Source of the DNA: Propionivibrio soli
GTDB taxonomy: Bacteria; Pseudomonadota; Gammaproteobacteria; Burkholderiales; Rhodocyclaceae
Direction of reading: 5' to 3'
Assembly (NCBI RefSeq): GCF_025770765.1
Contig: NZ_JANZKY010000024.1
Location: forward strand, 1 to 47,483
Length of the DNA: 47,483 bases
The translations under genes were made by a program, and so were the position numbers. Shown one piece after another: positions 38,031 through 45,254 of the stretch. How positions within the stretch are numbered: position 1 is the first letter of the stretch; the number at the start of each line of letters is the position of its first letter. Below the pieces are notes generated by a model, which was not told the DNA's origin, did not search any database, and worked only from the letters and a program-made list of their open reading frames with translations.

Positions 38031-38360
38031 TTAGTCGACAATGAACAATTTGGCGCCAGTGGTGGTGGACGAACGATGAGGCTCAGCGTTGTCCGCGACT
38101 TGGTAGCTCGTTCCCGCCGTGAGAACGAAAGTGCGCCCATCCTTCAGTTCAGTATGCAACTCGCCCTCGAGGCAGAGCAGAATATGCCCTTTGGAGCACC
38201 AGTGATCGGCGAGGTATCCAGGCGTGTATTCGACCATGCGTACGCGAATGGAGCCGAACTGCCGCGTACGCCAAAAGGCGGAACCGCTTTCCCCTTTGTG
38301 CTCGGTAGGCGGTATCTGACTCCAATCGGTGGTGGAAAACGGGAGATTGTCGATATTCAT
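38031..38360 (-). CDS. DHCW-motif cupin protein
   Basis: A 109-residue single-domain cupin with the namesake DHCW motif (LADHWCSKGHILLCLEGEL, about 48-66). Metal ligands are likely the His residues of DHW/GH and the later EPHRS. These small proteins are common and uncharacterised. The gene is in the same direction as the neighbours; the 170 bp between it and DUF2239 contains the operator. Confidence 0.85.
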   Translation of the reverse strand: MNIDNLPFSTTDWSQIPPTEHKGESGSAFWRTRQFGSIRVRMVEYTPGYLADHWCSKGHILLCLEGELHTELKDGRTFVLTAGTSYQVADNAEPHRSSTTTGAKLFIVD

Positions 38361-38425
38361 GTCGTTGTCTTCTTGACGCGCAGGAGAGAATACTGCCGGC
38401 CTCAGTCTTTACATCGCAATCGGAA

Positions 38426-39118
38426 TTACTCGAGCGCGAAGTCAACAGCGCTCTCGCCGTGAATTTGCGTCGTATCAGAGACCGGTACCGGCGAGTCGTG
38501 TTGCGAAACGAGAAGGGCTATTTCAGTGCAACCAAGAATGATGCCCTCGGCACCGCGATCCACAAGTCGGGCGATGATTTCACGGTAGCGTGTCCGCGAC
38601 GATTCGACGATTTTGCCCAAGCACAACTCGTCGTAAATGACGCGGTGCACGAACTCTCGGTCTTCACTGTCCGGCACGATGGCATTGAGCGAGTGCTTCT
38701 CGCGCAGCCGACCGCAATAGAAATCCTGCTCCATCGTGAACCGGGTTCCGAGGAGACCAATAGTCTTTATGCCACTCGCCTTGATTCGCACGGCCGTCGG
38801 GTCGGCAATATGCAACAGTGGAATTCCAGCCGCACCTTCGATTGCGTCTGCGACTTTGTGCATCGTGTTCGTACACAAGACGATGAAATCGGCGCCAGCG
38901 CGCTTAAGCGATTTGCCTGCTTCGGCAAGAACACGGCCCGCTTCCTCCCAGTTGCCGGTCGCTTGCAAGTGTTCGATGTCGTGAAAGTCGACGCTGTAAA
39001 GAACGGCCTTGGCTGAATGAAGCCCGCCCAGTCGAGCCTTGACGTCTTCGTTGATGATTCTGTAATACGACGCGGTCGATTCCCAACTCATTCCGCCGAT
39101 TAACCCGATTGTCTTCAA
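38426..39118 (-). CDS. aspartate/glutamate racemase family protein
   Basis: A cofactor-independent amino-acid racemase using two cysteines. The 230-residue product begins MKTIGLIGGMSWESTASYY and has the two catalytic cysteines in VLCTNTMHK (Cys82) and IILGCTEI (Cys197), the layout of YgeA-type broad-specificity racemases and aspartate racemases. AGGAG precedes the ATG. The neighbours (YciI-like, cupins) are unrelated in function, so its role is likely independent. Confidence 0.9.
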   Translation of the reverse strand: MKTIGLIGGMSWESTASYYRIINEDVKARLGGLHSAKAVLYSVDFHDIEHLQATGNWEEAGRVLAEAGKSLKRAGADFIVLCTNTMHKVADAIEGAAGIPLLHIADPTAVRIKASGIKTIGLLGTRFTMEQDFYCGRLREKHSLNAIVPDSEDREFVHRVIYDELCLGKIVESSRTRYREIIARLVDRGAEGIILGCTEIALLVSQHDSPVPVSDTTQIHGESAVDFALE

Positions 39119-39126
39119 AGATGTCT

Positions 39127-39163
39127 CCTAAGTGCCCGTTCTTTCACCAGGAAAGAGTCGTCT
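39127..39163 (-). other. possible relic attC site downstream of the YciI-like gene
   Basis: On the gene strand, the YciI stop lies in GCCTAGAC, the same altered box as the stop of the DJ-1 cassette, followed by a 6-bp hairpin (TCTTTC/GAAAGA) and ACTTAGGAG before the racemase. This could be a decayed attC, but the evidence is thin. Confidence 0.25.
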
Positions 39164-39452
39164 AGGCTTCTTTTAGGTTGGCGAGAGTCGGAGCGGCCAT
39201 CGAGGCGACAAACTCGATTATCTCGTACTCGGCGACACCTTCACGCTTGAACGGGTCTTCTTCGATGACGCGCTCAGCCTCGGCGCGCGAAGCGAGATTG
39301 GCGAGGATGACGCCTCCAGTACGCGGTTCTTTCCGTCCTGAAATGACGAAACGACCCGCAGCGTAGTTGCGTTCGAGGAACTCGCGATGCGCAACGACAA
39401 AGCGATCGACTTCAGCAAGTGGTCTAACGTAGTTCAGGAGAATGAGGAACAT
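39162..39452 (-). CDS. YciI family protein
   Basis: A 96-residue ferredoxin-like-fold protein of the YciI/YCII family, related to muconolactone isomerase-type domains. It starts MFLILLNYVRPLAEVDRF and has the family His-Asp pair region DRFVVAHREFLERNY and GGVILANLASRAEAERVIEEDPF. The ATG at 39450-39452 is used; a longer frame upstream lacks family features. The 244 bp to its right (39453-39696) hold no gene that I can support. Function unknown. Confidence 0.85.
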   Translation of the reverse strand: MFLILLNYVRPLAEVDRFVVAHREFLERNYAAGRFVISGRKEPRTGGVILANLASRAEAERVIEEDPFKREGVAEYEIIEFVASMAAPTLANLKEA

Positions 39453-39696
39453 GGCGAACTCGATGGGTAGCGGTCTGTGACCGGGGAAAACGATGATCGT
39501 ACTGTAGGTCTTGGCGTTTAGCCACCGACAGACGAGCCGAAAACGCACATGGCATACGCGAGTCTCGCGAATGCCCGGGCAGGTCATCCAGCTGACGATT
39601 GCTCCATTTTTTAGATTGCGTGCCGTATACCCGCTACCGCACTACGCAAACAGCTGTAGCCAGGTTGAATCGCACACTTCGCTATTTGCCCAGGGA

Positions 39697-40176
39697 TCAG
39701 TAAGGGGTTGCATCCTTGCGCGTGAATTGCCATTTCCCCTGCACCAATTCAGCCTTGAGGTCATCATCCGGATAGCTGCACTCATCACCAGGCAGGCGGT
39801 CTCCCACCTCTAGGTATACGACTTCTTCAGAAGACTCATTGACAAGGTTGTGCGCGTTCGCAGTTCCTGCTTTGAAGCCTGCACACATGCCCGGGGTCAG
39901 CTGAGTGCGGCCTTCGTTGGTTTGCAGTATCGGGCGACCTTTTAGGATGTAGATGAACTCGTCTTGCCTTGTGTGAGCGTGGCGAAGAGCAGAAACTGCG
40001 CCCGGGCCGAGCCGGGTGAGATTCACCCCAAAGTTGGTGAGTCCGAAGAAATCTCCAAGCGGCCGCTTCTCCCGGCCATTCATTCGAGACGCAAACGGCT
40101 CGGGATAGTTTGACGGTTTTGTGCGAGGCGGAATATCCGTCGCATGTGCGGCGGTTTTGTTCGTTTCATTGCTCAT
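39697..40176 (-). CDS. cupin domain protein
   Basis: A 159-residue single cupin. Cupin motif 1 is LRHAHTRQDEFIYILKGRPIL and motif 2 GFKAGTANAHNLVNES, with metal-binding His residues present. The variant HAHTRQDEF is typical of the sugar-phosphate-isomerase-like or dioxygenase-like small cupins; function cannot be assigned. It lies just left of the first attC site on the minus strand and may be the last, attC-less cassette or a resident gene. Confidence 0.8.
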   Translation of the reverse strand: MSNETNKTAAHATDIPPRTKPSNYPEPFASRMNGREKRPLGDFFGLTNFGVNLTRLGPGAVSALRHAHTRQDEFIYILKGRPILQTNEGRTQLTPGMCAGFKAGTANAHNLVNESSEEVVYLEVGDRLPGDECSYPDDDLKAELVQGKWQFTRKDATPY

Positions 40177-40227
40177 GGTGGCTCAACTCCTTTCTCGCGA
40201 GCGCTGAATGGATGGAAAAGGATGGTT

Positions 40228-40312
40228 AGCCAACGTGGAACTACCCGGCGCTGCGCGGCTTTATCGCGCAGTGTCCGGCGACGGCAGGAGCGGGATCGAG
40301 CGCCAGTCTAGG
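40228..40312 (-). repeat. attC site 1 (leftmost, degenerate)
   Basis: Boxes AGCCAAC (40228-40234) and GTCTAGG (40306-40312); the second deviates from GTTRRRY. The core GCGCTGCGCGGC...GCGCAGTGTCC matches sites at 44201 and 45161. The stop codon of the DJ-1 gene lies in the right box. Confidence 0.75.
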
Positions 40313-40934
40313 TGCTCTTGATATAAGCAGGAGCTTGTGCATGGTTTTCAAAGCCACCATATTTGACCAAAGAGGGGTAATACTCTGAAGCAAATTGGAC
40401 TTTGCCTGCGGCGGCTTCACCGTCAACGCTAGCGATAAATGCGAGCATAAGATCAGTGCCGGCAGAAACACCGGCAGAGGACCATATGTTGCCATCTTGC
40501 ACGTAGCGTTGCTCAACGACCGTGACATCACCAAGCGCTCGCAAACGGTCCAGCGAGCCCCAGTGAGTTGTTGCTTTCTTGCCCGATAAAAGCCCTGCAG
40601 CGTGCAGCACAAAGGAACCGGTGCAAACGGATAAGACGGCCTTGCAGTTCGTTGCTTGGTTGGCAACGAAATCGATTAGTGCTGAGTTGCTGACTTCCCG
40701 TCGCGTGCCTTGGCCTCCTGGAACGAGCAGGTAATCAAGCGGAGGGCACGTGGCAAACGACGCATGCGGGTTAATTGACAAACCCTTTGCGCAAACGATT
40801 GGATCAAGCGATTGGCCGACAATGATGCAATTTTCTGGGCCGTTGGCATTTTTCCTCCACATGGTGAGCATCTCCCACGGCCCGACAAAATCAAGTTCTT
40901 CGACCTCGTTGAATACAAGAATCCCAAAATTCAT
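40308..40934 (-). CDS. cassette gene: DJ-1/PfpI family protein
   Basis: The 208-residue product is a class I glutamine-amidotransferase-like protein of the DJ-1/PfpI superfamily, close to isonitrile hydratase and the N-terminal halves of some AraC regulators. It shows ILVFNEVEELDFVGPWEML, LLVPGGQGTRR and the nucleophile cysteine in VLSVCTGSFVLHAAGLL (Cys104) followed by TTHWGSLDRL. It lacks a DNA-binding domain. GGAGG lies upstream of the ATG, one of only two cassette genes here with a clear ribosome site. Substrate unknown. Confidence 0.85.
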   Translation of the reverse strand: MNFGILVFNEVEELDFVGPWEMLTMWRKNANGPENCIIVGQSLDPIVCAKGLSINPHASFATCPPLDYLLVPGGQGTRREVSNSALIDFVANQATNCKAVLSVCTGSFVLHAAGLLSGKKATTHWGSLDRLRALGDVTVVEQRYVQDGNIWSSAGVSAGTDLMLAFIASVDGEAAAGKVQFASEYYPSLVKYGGFENHAQAPAYIKST

Positions 40935-40949
40935 AGGAACCTCCGAAGC

Positions 40950-41015
40950 AACTAACGTGGAAGTGAGCGGCCTGCGCGGCTTTTCGCGAAAGTCCGCTCG
41001 ACTGCAGGGCTAGAG
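40950..41015 (-). repeat. attC site 2
   Basis: 66 bp. Boxes AACTAAC (40950-40956) and GCTAGAG (41009-41015; C in place of the first T). The core CGGCCTGCGCGGCTTTTCGCG resembles sites at 43624 and 45768. Confidence 0.82.
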
Positions 41016-41025
41016 CACTCTTTTC

Positions 41026-41451
41026 TCATACTTTTCGAATGCTCCATGATCTCTCGCCGATGCTGATTGTTAGAACCCCATCGTCAACGCTCGACGTCAT
41101 ATTGAAACCCACCGGATAGCCAAACTTTGCCTTCGGGATTGGATCAACAACGGGTGCGGCGGCCAGCGATCCCGTTTCAATGAACGTCTCGTAAGGAGCA
41201 AAGTAAGGGCGGTCATGGCAGTTGGGACAATCGAAGACGATCGCCCCTGGTGCAAAGAATACCGATGTATCCAACATGCCTTCGATCGTGAGTGGTCGGT
41301 GGCATGTAGGACAGGTGATCAAGGTACTAAGGGAAGACAACCGCTCCTCTTCACTGCGGCGAAGCGCTCGATCGCGCATGCGCCTTACGAGATGCCAAGC
41401 ACACCATACAACGGCACCGAGCAGCACAAGTGATCCGATGGACGGCGGCAT
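41026..41451 (-). CDS. cassette gene: membrane-anchored zinc-ribbon protein
   Basis: The 141-residue product has an N-terminal transmembrane helix (about 3-20, PSIGSLVLLGAVVWCAWHL), a basic stretch, and a zinc ribbon formed by TCPTCHRPL and DCPNCHDRPYF (about 46-80). The rest has no recognised domain. The ATG at 41449-41451 is 5 nt from the attC box; a longer frame through the attC is rejected. Function unknown. Confidence 0.75.
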   Translation of the reverse strand: MPPSIGSLVLLGAVVWCAWHLVRRMRDRALRRSEEERLSSLSTLITCPTCHRPLTIEGMLDTSVFFAPGAIVFDCPNCHDRPYFAPYETFIETGSLAAAPVVDPIPKAKFGYPVGFNMTSSVDDGVLTISIGERSWSIRKV

Positions 41452-41456
41452 GAGTG

Positions 41457-41497
41457 CTCTAACGTAGAGGTGACCGGCTTTGACCGCAGTGCTAGAG
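41457..41497 (-). repeat. attC site 3 (41 bp, internally deleted)
   Basis: Boxes CTCTAAC (41457-41463) and GCTAGAG (41491-41497). Its left 18 bp and right 23 bp match the two ends of sites such as the one at 44201, so about 48 bp of the central hairpin appear lost. Confidence 0.72.
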
Positions 41498-41986
41498 CGC
41501 CTTTTCGACGTAAGCATTGAGGCCCGCAATTAAGCACGTGAGTTCAAGGGGGTAGTACTGGACAACAGCTTCCTCAGTAGGAGCACCAATTTCAATCCAA
41601 TACTGCCCAAGCTCGTGTTGCTCGGCAAGCGAATACTCGTCGTACAACTCGTAGTGGTAGCGGGCGCGCTCAAAGATGAATTGGTACCAGACGAGAAGTT
41701 TCTCGACCTTGGAAAGATCAGCGTGCCCAGGCATTCGTACCGAGGCAACCGCCAAAATTTCCTTTCGAGCGTAGCCAGGTAAACCAAGCCAGAGGTTTTT
41801 GTAGTTGTGACTCTGTTTTGGTTCTTGATTCGCAACAAGGAGAGCGCATTTCAATAGAACCTCGAAGGCAAGAATACGAATGATTGCCTGCGAGTCGGAG
41901 TGCGTGTCTAGCGATGACGCCAAGAGATCGGCGTCGTGCAAGCGATCTCGGGCTTCGTTATACATGCGCCGAATCCGATCAGTCAT
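41492..41986 (-). CDS. cassette gene: HEPN-like helical protein
   Basis: The 164-residue all-helical product has the pattern ILAFEVLLKCALLVANQEP...SHNYKNLWLGLP (about 35-75), which resembles the HEPN core (a Glu-X2-Leu-Lys helix followed by a Gly/Ser-His-Asn/Asp loop). The canonical RX4-6H ribonuclease motif is not clear; RARYH near 110 is too short. HEPN proteins often act in toxin-antitoxin or phage-defence contexts, but no partner gene is present. The TAG stop lies in attC box 3; the start is 5 nt from attC 4. No Shine-Dalgarno is visible. Confidence 0.65.
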   Translation of the reverse strand: MTDRIRRMYNEARDRLHDADLLASSLDTHSDSQAIIRILAFEVLLKCALLVANQEPKQSHNYKNLWLGLPGYARKEILAVASVRMPGHADLSKVEKLLVWYQFIFERARYHYELYDEYSLAEQHELGQYWIEIGAPTEEAVVQYYPLELTCLIAGLNAYVEKAL

Positions 41987-41991
41987 GAGCG

Positions 41992-42063
41992 CCCTAACGT
42001 CTGAGTTGAGGGGCGCGAAGCCGGCTTGCCGGCGTAGCGTCCCTCTCGAACGAAATGTTAGAT
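41992..42063 (-). repeat. attC site 4
   Basis: 72 bp. Boxes CCCTAAC (41992-41998) and GTTAGAT (42057-42063), with a GC-rich hairpin GAAGCCGGCTTGCCGGC between. Confidence 0.88.
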
Positions 42064-42070
42064 GTCATGC

Positions 42071-42757
42071 TCAGAGCGACCTAAGGTCTCGCTTTGCGGA
42101 CGAAGGCTTTAGCACCAAATCGCGGAAACCAGAATCCGCAAGGAAATTCTTGACGTTTGCAGCAAAGGCGTTTCTCAGAAACACCGGAAGGCCAACGGGA
42201 ACGGCTTCCTGCGCACTATATGAACCCTCGGTTGTGACTTCGTGAACGACCTTGCCAGCGGTTCGACTGTAGATCTGCCATGCAACGCGCATGTAAACGC
42301 CACCCTTCAGCGTGGTTGTGTTTCCGATATCGATATTCGGGCTACCAGAGTAGGGAAAGCAGACCTTGATATCGACCTTATTGACTAACCCCGCAACTAG
42401 TATCTCGGCCTTCCAAACATAAGGATCGCCAAAGAGGGCGTAAGGATCGCCAACTACTGGATAGTTATTTGCCTCAAGTTCCTTACGAAATGTCTCAGTC
42501 AGTTCTTCATCGGTGATATTGAGCCGGCCACCTCGCCATGTGATTGTTGCACCTGGGGCGCACCACCAGCCGTGTTGGAATTGGCCGATCTGCTGTCCGA
42601 GCGGAATCTTCGTCATGATCTTCCGGAACTCGATTGGGTTCGCATCAGCTCCGGTTGGAAGCGCTAACGGCGTATTCGACTCGGCGACTTGCACGGGATT
42701 AACGGCGCACCCGCTAATAACAATGGTGACTAGGGCAATTAGTAGTTTCATTTGCAT
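42071..42757 (-). CDS. cassette gene: lipoprotein of unknown function
   Basis: The 228-residue product has a lipoprotein signal with lipobox ISGC (Cys17, or Cys15 from the second Met). The mature part begins AVNPVQVAESN and contains TITWRGGRLNITDEELTETF and YVWKAEILVAGLVNKVDIKV; it may form a beta-rich periplasmic domain. No enzyme motif or known family is recognised. The start has no obvious ribosome site. An outer-membrane-facing role is inferred from the lipid anchor only. Confidence 0.75.
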   Translation of the reverse strand: MQMKLLIALVTIVISGCAVNPVQVAESNTPLALPTGADANPIEFRKIMTKIPLGQQIGQFQHGWWCAPGATITWRGGRLNITDEELTETFRKELEANNYPVVGDPYALFGDPYVWKAEILVAGLVNKVDIKVCFPYSGSPNIDIGNTTTLKGGVYMRVAWQIYSRTAGKVVHEVTTEGSYSAQEAVPVGLPVFLRNAFAANVKNFLADSGFRDLVLKPSSAKRDLRSL

Positions 42758-42775
42758 ACGAAGCAGATTAATGAC

Positions 42776-42845
42776 ATCTAACGTTTGAATTCAGGGGCGC
42801 GACGCGGTCCTGTCGCGGCGCGTCCCTTGGAATGATGGGTTAGGC
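42776..42845 (-). repeat. attC site 5
   Basis: 70 bp. Boxes ATCTAAC (42776-42782) and GTTAGGC (42839-42845), with a GCGCGACGCGG...CCGCG-type imperfect hairpin between. Confidence 0.88.
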
Positions 42846-42852
42846 GTACACG

Positions 42853-43608
42853 TCAGCAAAGTAATGACTCCTCGCGATTGGACTCCATTACGATCAGAAA
42901 GAATTCTGCTTCATCAACTTTGAAGGTGGCGTTGAACCTGAAGTTTGCCTCCAAAAGATCAACTCGCTTTGCCATGCACGGAAAGCCCTCATCAATGCAC
43001 TTCTTGTATAACGCGTCTGCACCAAATCCTGTTGCAAATAGCCGCTCCCATTGCTTATCAACTTCAACAGCCGCAACGCTCTGAAGTTCTTGAAGAAGTT
43101 GAACAAGCTCGTTGTTGATAATGTCTTTCCATCTATCTGCTAACTCAAACTTAAGGCCGTATTCAAGTAATCGCCTGCTATATGAACGAGCTCCGAGTGT
43201 TGTATATGCTGAAGTAATCAGTAAGAAAGCGCGAGACACCCCGTCTTGCAAGATGCGTTTGCTTGATAGATCAGGAAGCGCTCCTGAGTCTTTGGCTTGC
43301 CTCAAGTAATAGCGCGCTAAATCAGTTGCCTGATCAAATCGTGAAGAACGAGAGAACAAATCGGCAAGGTAGACTCTCGGAAGATGCAGTGAATTTGGAT
43401 AACGAGTGACAAACGCTTCCAGAAGATCAAAGGCAGGTGAAATTCCTCGTTCGAACATTGAAGCGGCAACCCATGCCAACAAATGCTCTTCAGATTCTCC
43501 GTCAAGATAGGCTGCGCGAGCGATACTCTCGGCTTCTTTGATTCGATTTTCATTCAGCGCGGTTCTGATTCGCTCTTCGTAGCTGGCTCTTTTCCCGAAA
43601 CCGAACAT
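42853..43608 (-). CDS. cassette gene: TPR-like helical protein
   Basis: The 251-residue soluble product starts MFGFGKRASYEERIRTALNE and shows repeated helix pairs such as RIKEAESIARAAYLDGESEE and SLHLPRVYLADLFSRSSRFD, suggesting tetratricopeptide-like repeats over about 10-150. The C-terminal part has no clear family. It is AT-richer than the core genes, a sign of different origin. AAGGAG lies 7 nt before the ATG. Function unknown. Confidence 0.72.
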   Translation of the reverse strand: MFGFGKRASYEERIRTALNENRIKEAESIARAAYLDGESEEHLLAWVAASMFERGISPAFDLLEAFVTRYPNSLHLPRVYLADLFSRSSRFDQATDLARYYLRQAKDSGALPDLSSKRILQDGVSRAFLLITSAYTTLGARSYSRRLLEYGLKFELADRWKDIINNELVQLLQELQSVAAVEVDKQWERLFATGFGADALYKKCIDEGFPCMAKRVDLLEANFRFNATFKVDEAEFFLIVMESNREESLLC

Positions 43609-43623
43609 CAGTACTCCTTATAC

Positions 43624-43690
43624 GCCTAACGTCTGAATTCACCGGACTGCGCGGCTTTTCGCGCAGGTCCGGTGGAATGACGGGTTAGGC
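43624..43690 (-). repeat. attC site 6
   Basis: 67 bp. Boxes GCCTAAC (43624-43630) and GTTAGGC (43684-43690). The core ACCGGACTGCGCGGC...GCGCAGGTCCGGTGG is nearly the same as in the site at 45768. Confidence 0.9.
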
Positions 43691-44195
43691 ATTGTATGCC
43701 GTAGAGATGGTTCTTGATATGTTGAACGACCTCCGGAATCGATTTGTCGGACGTGTCGATTACCCGACCGAGGTTAGATAGATGCGGCTGCATTGCAACA
43801 AGGCTTTGAGAGACGCGCTCACCTTGCCGTGCTGCCTCACTACGCGTTGAATCTCGAGCTTCGAGCATTGATAGTGGAGCCCAAAGAGTAAACATTTGGC
43901 AGGCGATCGCTGGATTGAGCGAACCGCTGAAATGACCAACTTGGACTGGACTTTCAAATACATAGTCGAAGATCACGGTACTTGCACCAGACTGAAGATA
44001 GAAATTGGCGAGTGTAGCCGCAGCTCTGTATGTGGAACCTGCTCCAAGAATGGCTTTGGCTTCGATTGGTGCAAACAATCGAAGGGCGTCACCAGAAATG
44101 TGAACTGACGTCGGACACAACTGGTGTAACTCAGTTGCAACAGAAGATTTACCCGTTGCTGATGGGCCATTGATAAGAATGACACCGGTGTACAT
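43626..44195 (-). CDS. cassette gene: P-loop phosphotransferase-like protein, reading through attC 6
   Basis: The 189-residue product has Walker A GPSATGKSS (10-18), VHISGDALRLF and VIFDYVFESP in the middle, and an arginine-rich helix EARDSTRSEAARQGERVSQS. This layout resembles small kinases and chloramphenicol phosphotransferase-like proteins (RXXXRG(D/E)R motif). The last 20 or so residues are encoded by the attC site itself, with the stop in its far box. Whether it modifies an antibiotic, a nucleoside or another small molecule cannot be told. No Shine-Dalgarno is visible. Confidence 0.7.
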   Translation of the reverse strand: MYTGVILINGPSATGKSSVATELHQLCPTSVHISGDALRLFAPIEAKAILGAGSTYRAAATLANFYLQSGASTVIFDYVFESPVQVGHFSGSLNPAIACQMFTLWAPLSMLEARDSTRSEAARQGERVSQSLVAMQPHLSNLGRVIDTSDKSIPEVVQHIKNHLYGIQCLTRHSTGPARKAAQSGEFRR

Positions 44196-44200
44196 GAAAT

Positions 44201-44290
44201 GCCTAACGTTGGAGGTAAGGGGCGCTGCGCGGCGCTTTATCGCGCAGCGTCCAGCGACCGAAGGGAGCGGCCTTGACCGCAGTGTTAGGC
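44201..44290 (-). repeat. attC site 7
   Basis: 90 bp, the longest here. Boxes GCCTAAC (44201-44207) and GTTAGGC (44284-44290); core GCGCTGCGCGGCGC...GCGCAGCGTCC plus a second small hairpin GCGGCCTTGACCGC near the right end. Confidence 0.9.
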
Positions 44291-44761
44291 AACTTGCTCA
44301 TATTGGAACGCGCCTAAACGCTTTACGTAGATAAAATTGTCGTCTTCGGGAAGCTCTTCAATCTGTATAGCCTCTTCTATGCATTCCTCAGACAGCGCGA
44401 TCCCGGATTCCGGCTCGAAAATTGGATTCCAAGAAATTTCGTAGATCGGGAGGTCGCTTTCCAATGGATAGCGAACGCTAAACACAATAAGAGGGCGTTG
44501 CTTGAGAGATATGCGTTTCGCGTTTTGCCAGAAAACGGGGTTCTGCTGCTCCGAGATATGCGCAGCAAACGCCAGCACATTTTCAAACTCACCAAACGCT
44601 GCATTTATCGTTTTCTGAGCAATTTCCAGTCGTGAATGCATTGGGTTGTCGTCGTTGTAGCTGACGTAAATCATCGTTTCACCGTGCTGGAACTCGCAAA
44701 CTTTGGGCTCGCAATGGAGCCAGTGACCATACATTCGAGATGGCGCAAGGGAGATTGTCAT
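44285..44761 (-). CDS. cassette gene: hypothetical protein
   Basis: A 158-residue soluble acidic product with no recognised family. It starts MTISLAPSRMYGHWLHCEPK and ends LPEDDNFIYVKRLGAFQYEQ. Regular hydrophobic-polar alternation suggests a mixed alpha/beta fold. The TAA stop lies in the attC 7 box, and the ATG is 3 nt from attC 8, so the whole cassette is coding. No Shine-Dalgarno is visible. Confidence 0.7.
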   Translation of the reverse strand: MTISLAPSRMYGHWLHCEPKVCEFQHGETMIYVSYNDDNPMHSRLEIAQKTINAAFGEFENVLAFAAHISEQQNPVFWQNAKRISLKQRPLIVFSVRYPLESDLPIYEISWNPIFEPESGIALSEECIEEAIQIEELPEDDNFIYVKRLGAFQYEQVA

Positions 44762-44764
44762 GTT

Positions 44765-44851
44765 GCCTAACGTTGTAGGTAAGGGGCGCCCCGCTTGCGG
44801 GGCGTCCAGTGGAAGCCGTAGGCTGGAACGGCCTTGACCGTAATGTTAGGC
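44765..44851 (-). repeat. attC site 8
   Basis: 87 bp. Boxes GCCTAAC (44765-44771) and GTTAGGC (44845-44851), with a perfect small hairpin GGCGCCCCGCTTGCGGGGCG inside. Confidence 0.9.
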
Positions 44852-44862
44852 ATGGCGCGTAG

Positions 44863-45153
44863 CTAGCTGCTTTGGGGCCAGATTGGGCCATTGGCAATGC
44901 TGTTTGGAACAAAACCGATGCCACATGCTTCGCAATAGTAACCGTTGATAAATTGTTGAAGAGGCCCTTCTTGCAAGAACTCGGTTTTGCATTCATCAAC
45001 CGCCAATTGGTCTTTGCGTTGGTAACCGGCTCGCTCTTCAGCGGCTCCAAAGATTTTTCTCGGACTTGCCGCACCAATAAGAAGAGTTTTTTCTCTGACG
45101 TGTGCGTTGCTCAGACACTTTGGGCAGATTCTGGGATCTTCAGAGACGCTCAT
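44863..45153 (-). CDS. cassette gene: small zinc-ribbon-like protein
   Basis: A 96-residue product with two cysteine knuckles, RICPKCLSNAH (about 8-18) and YYCEACGIGFVPN (about 73-85), likely one zinc ribbon joined by a helical insert. No enzyme motif. The start is 7 nt from attC 9 with no ribosome site. Function unknown. Confidence 0.7.
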   Translation of the reverse strand: MSVSEDPRICPKCLSNAHVREKTLLIGAASPRKIFGAAEERAGYQRKDQLAVDECKTEFLQEGPLQQFINGYYCEACGIGFVPNSIANGPIWPQSS

Positions 45154-45160
45154 GGCTGGT

Positions 45161-45247
45161 GCCTAACGTAGAGCTAACCGGCGCTGCGCGGCTTTATCGC
45201 GCAGCGTCCAGTGAGCGAAGCGAACGAGGTTGAGCGCCGGGTTAGAA
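45161..45247 (-). repeat. attC site 9
   Basis: 87 bp. Boxes GCCTAAC (45161-45167) and GTTAGAA (45241-45247); core GCGCTGCGCGGCTTTATCGC as in sites 1 and 7. Confidence 0.9.
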
Positions 45248-45254
45248 ATGACTC

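Noticed and set aside
39424-39432. CTAACGTAG string like an attC left box
   Set aside because: It lies inside the YciI coding sequence, has no matching GTTRRRY partner or hairpin at the right distance, and is explained by the codons.
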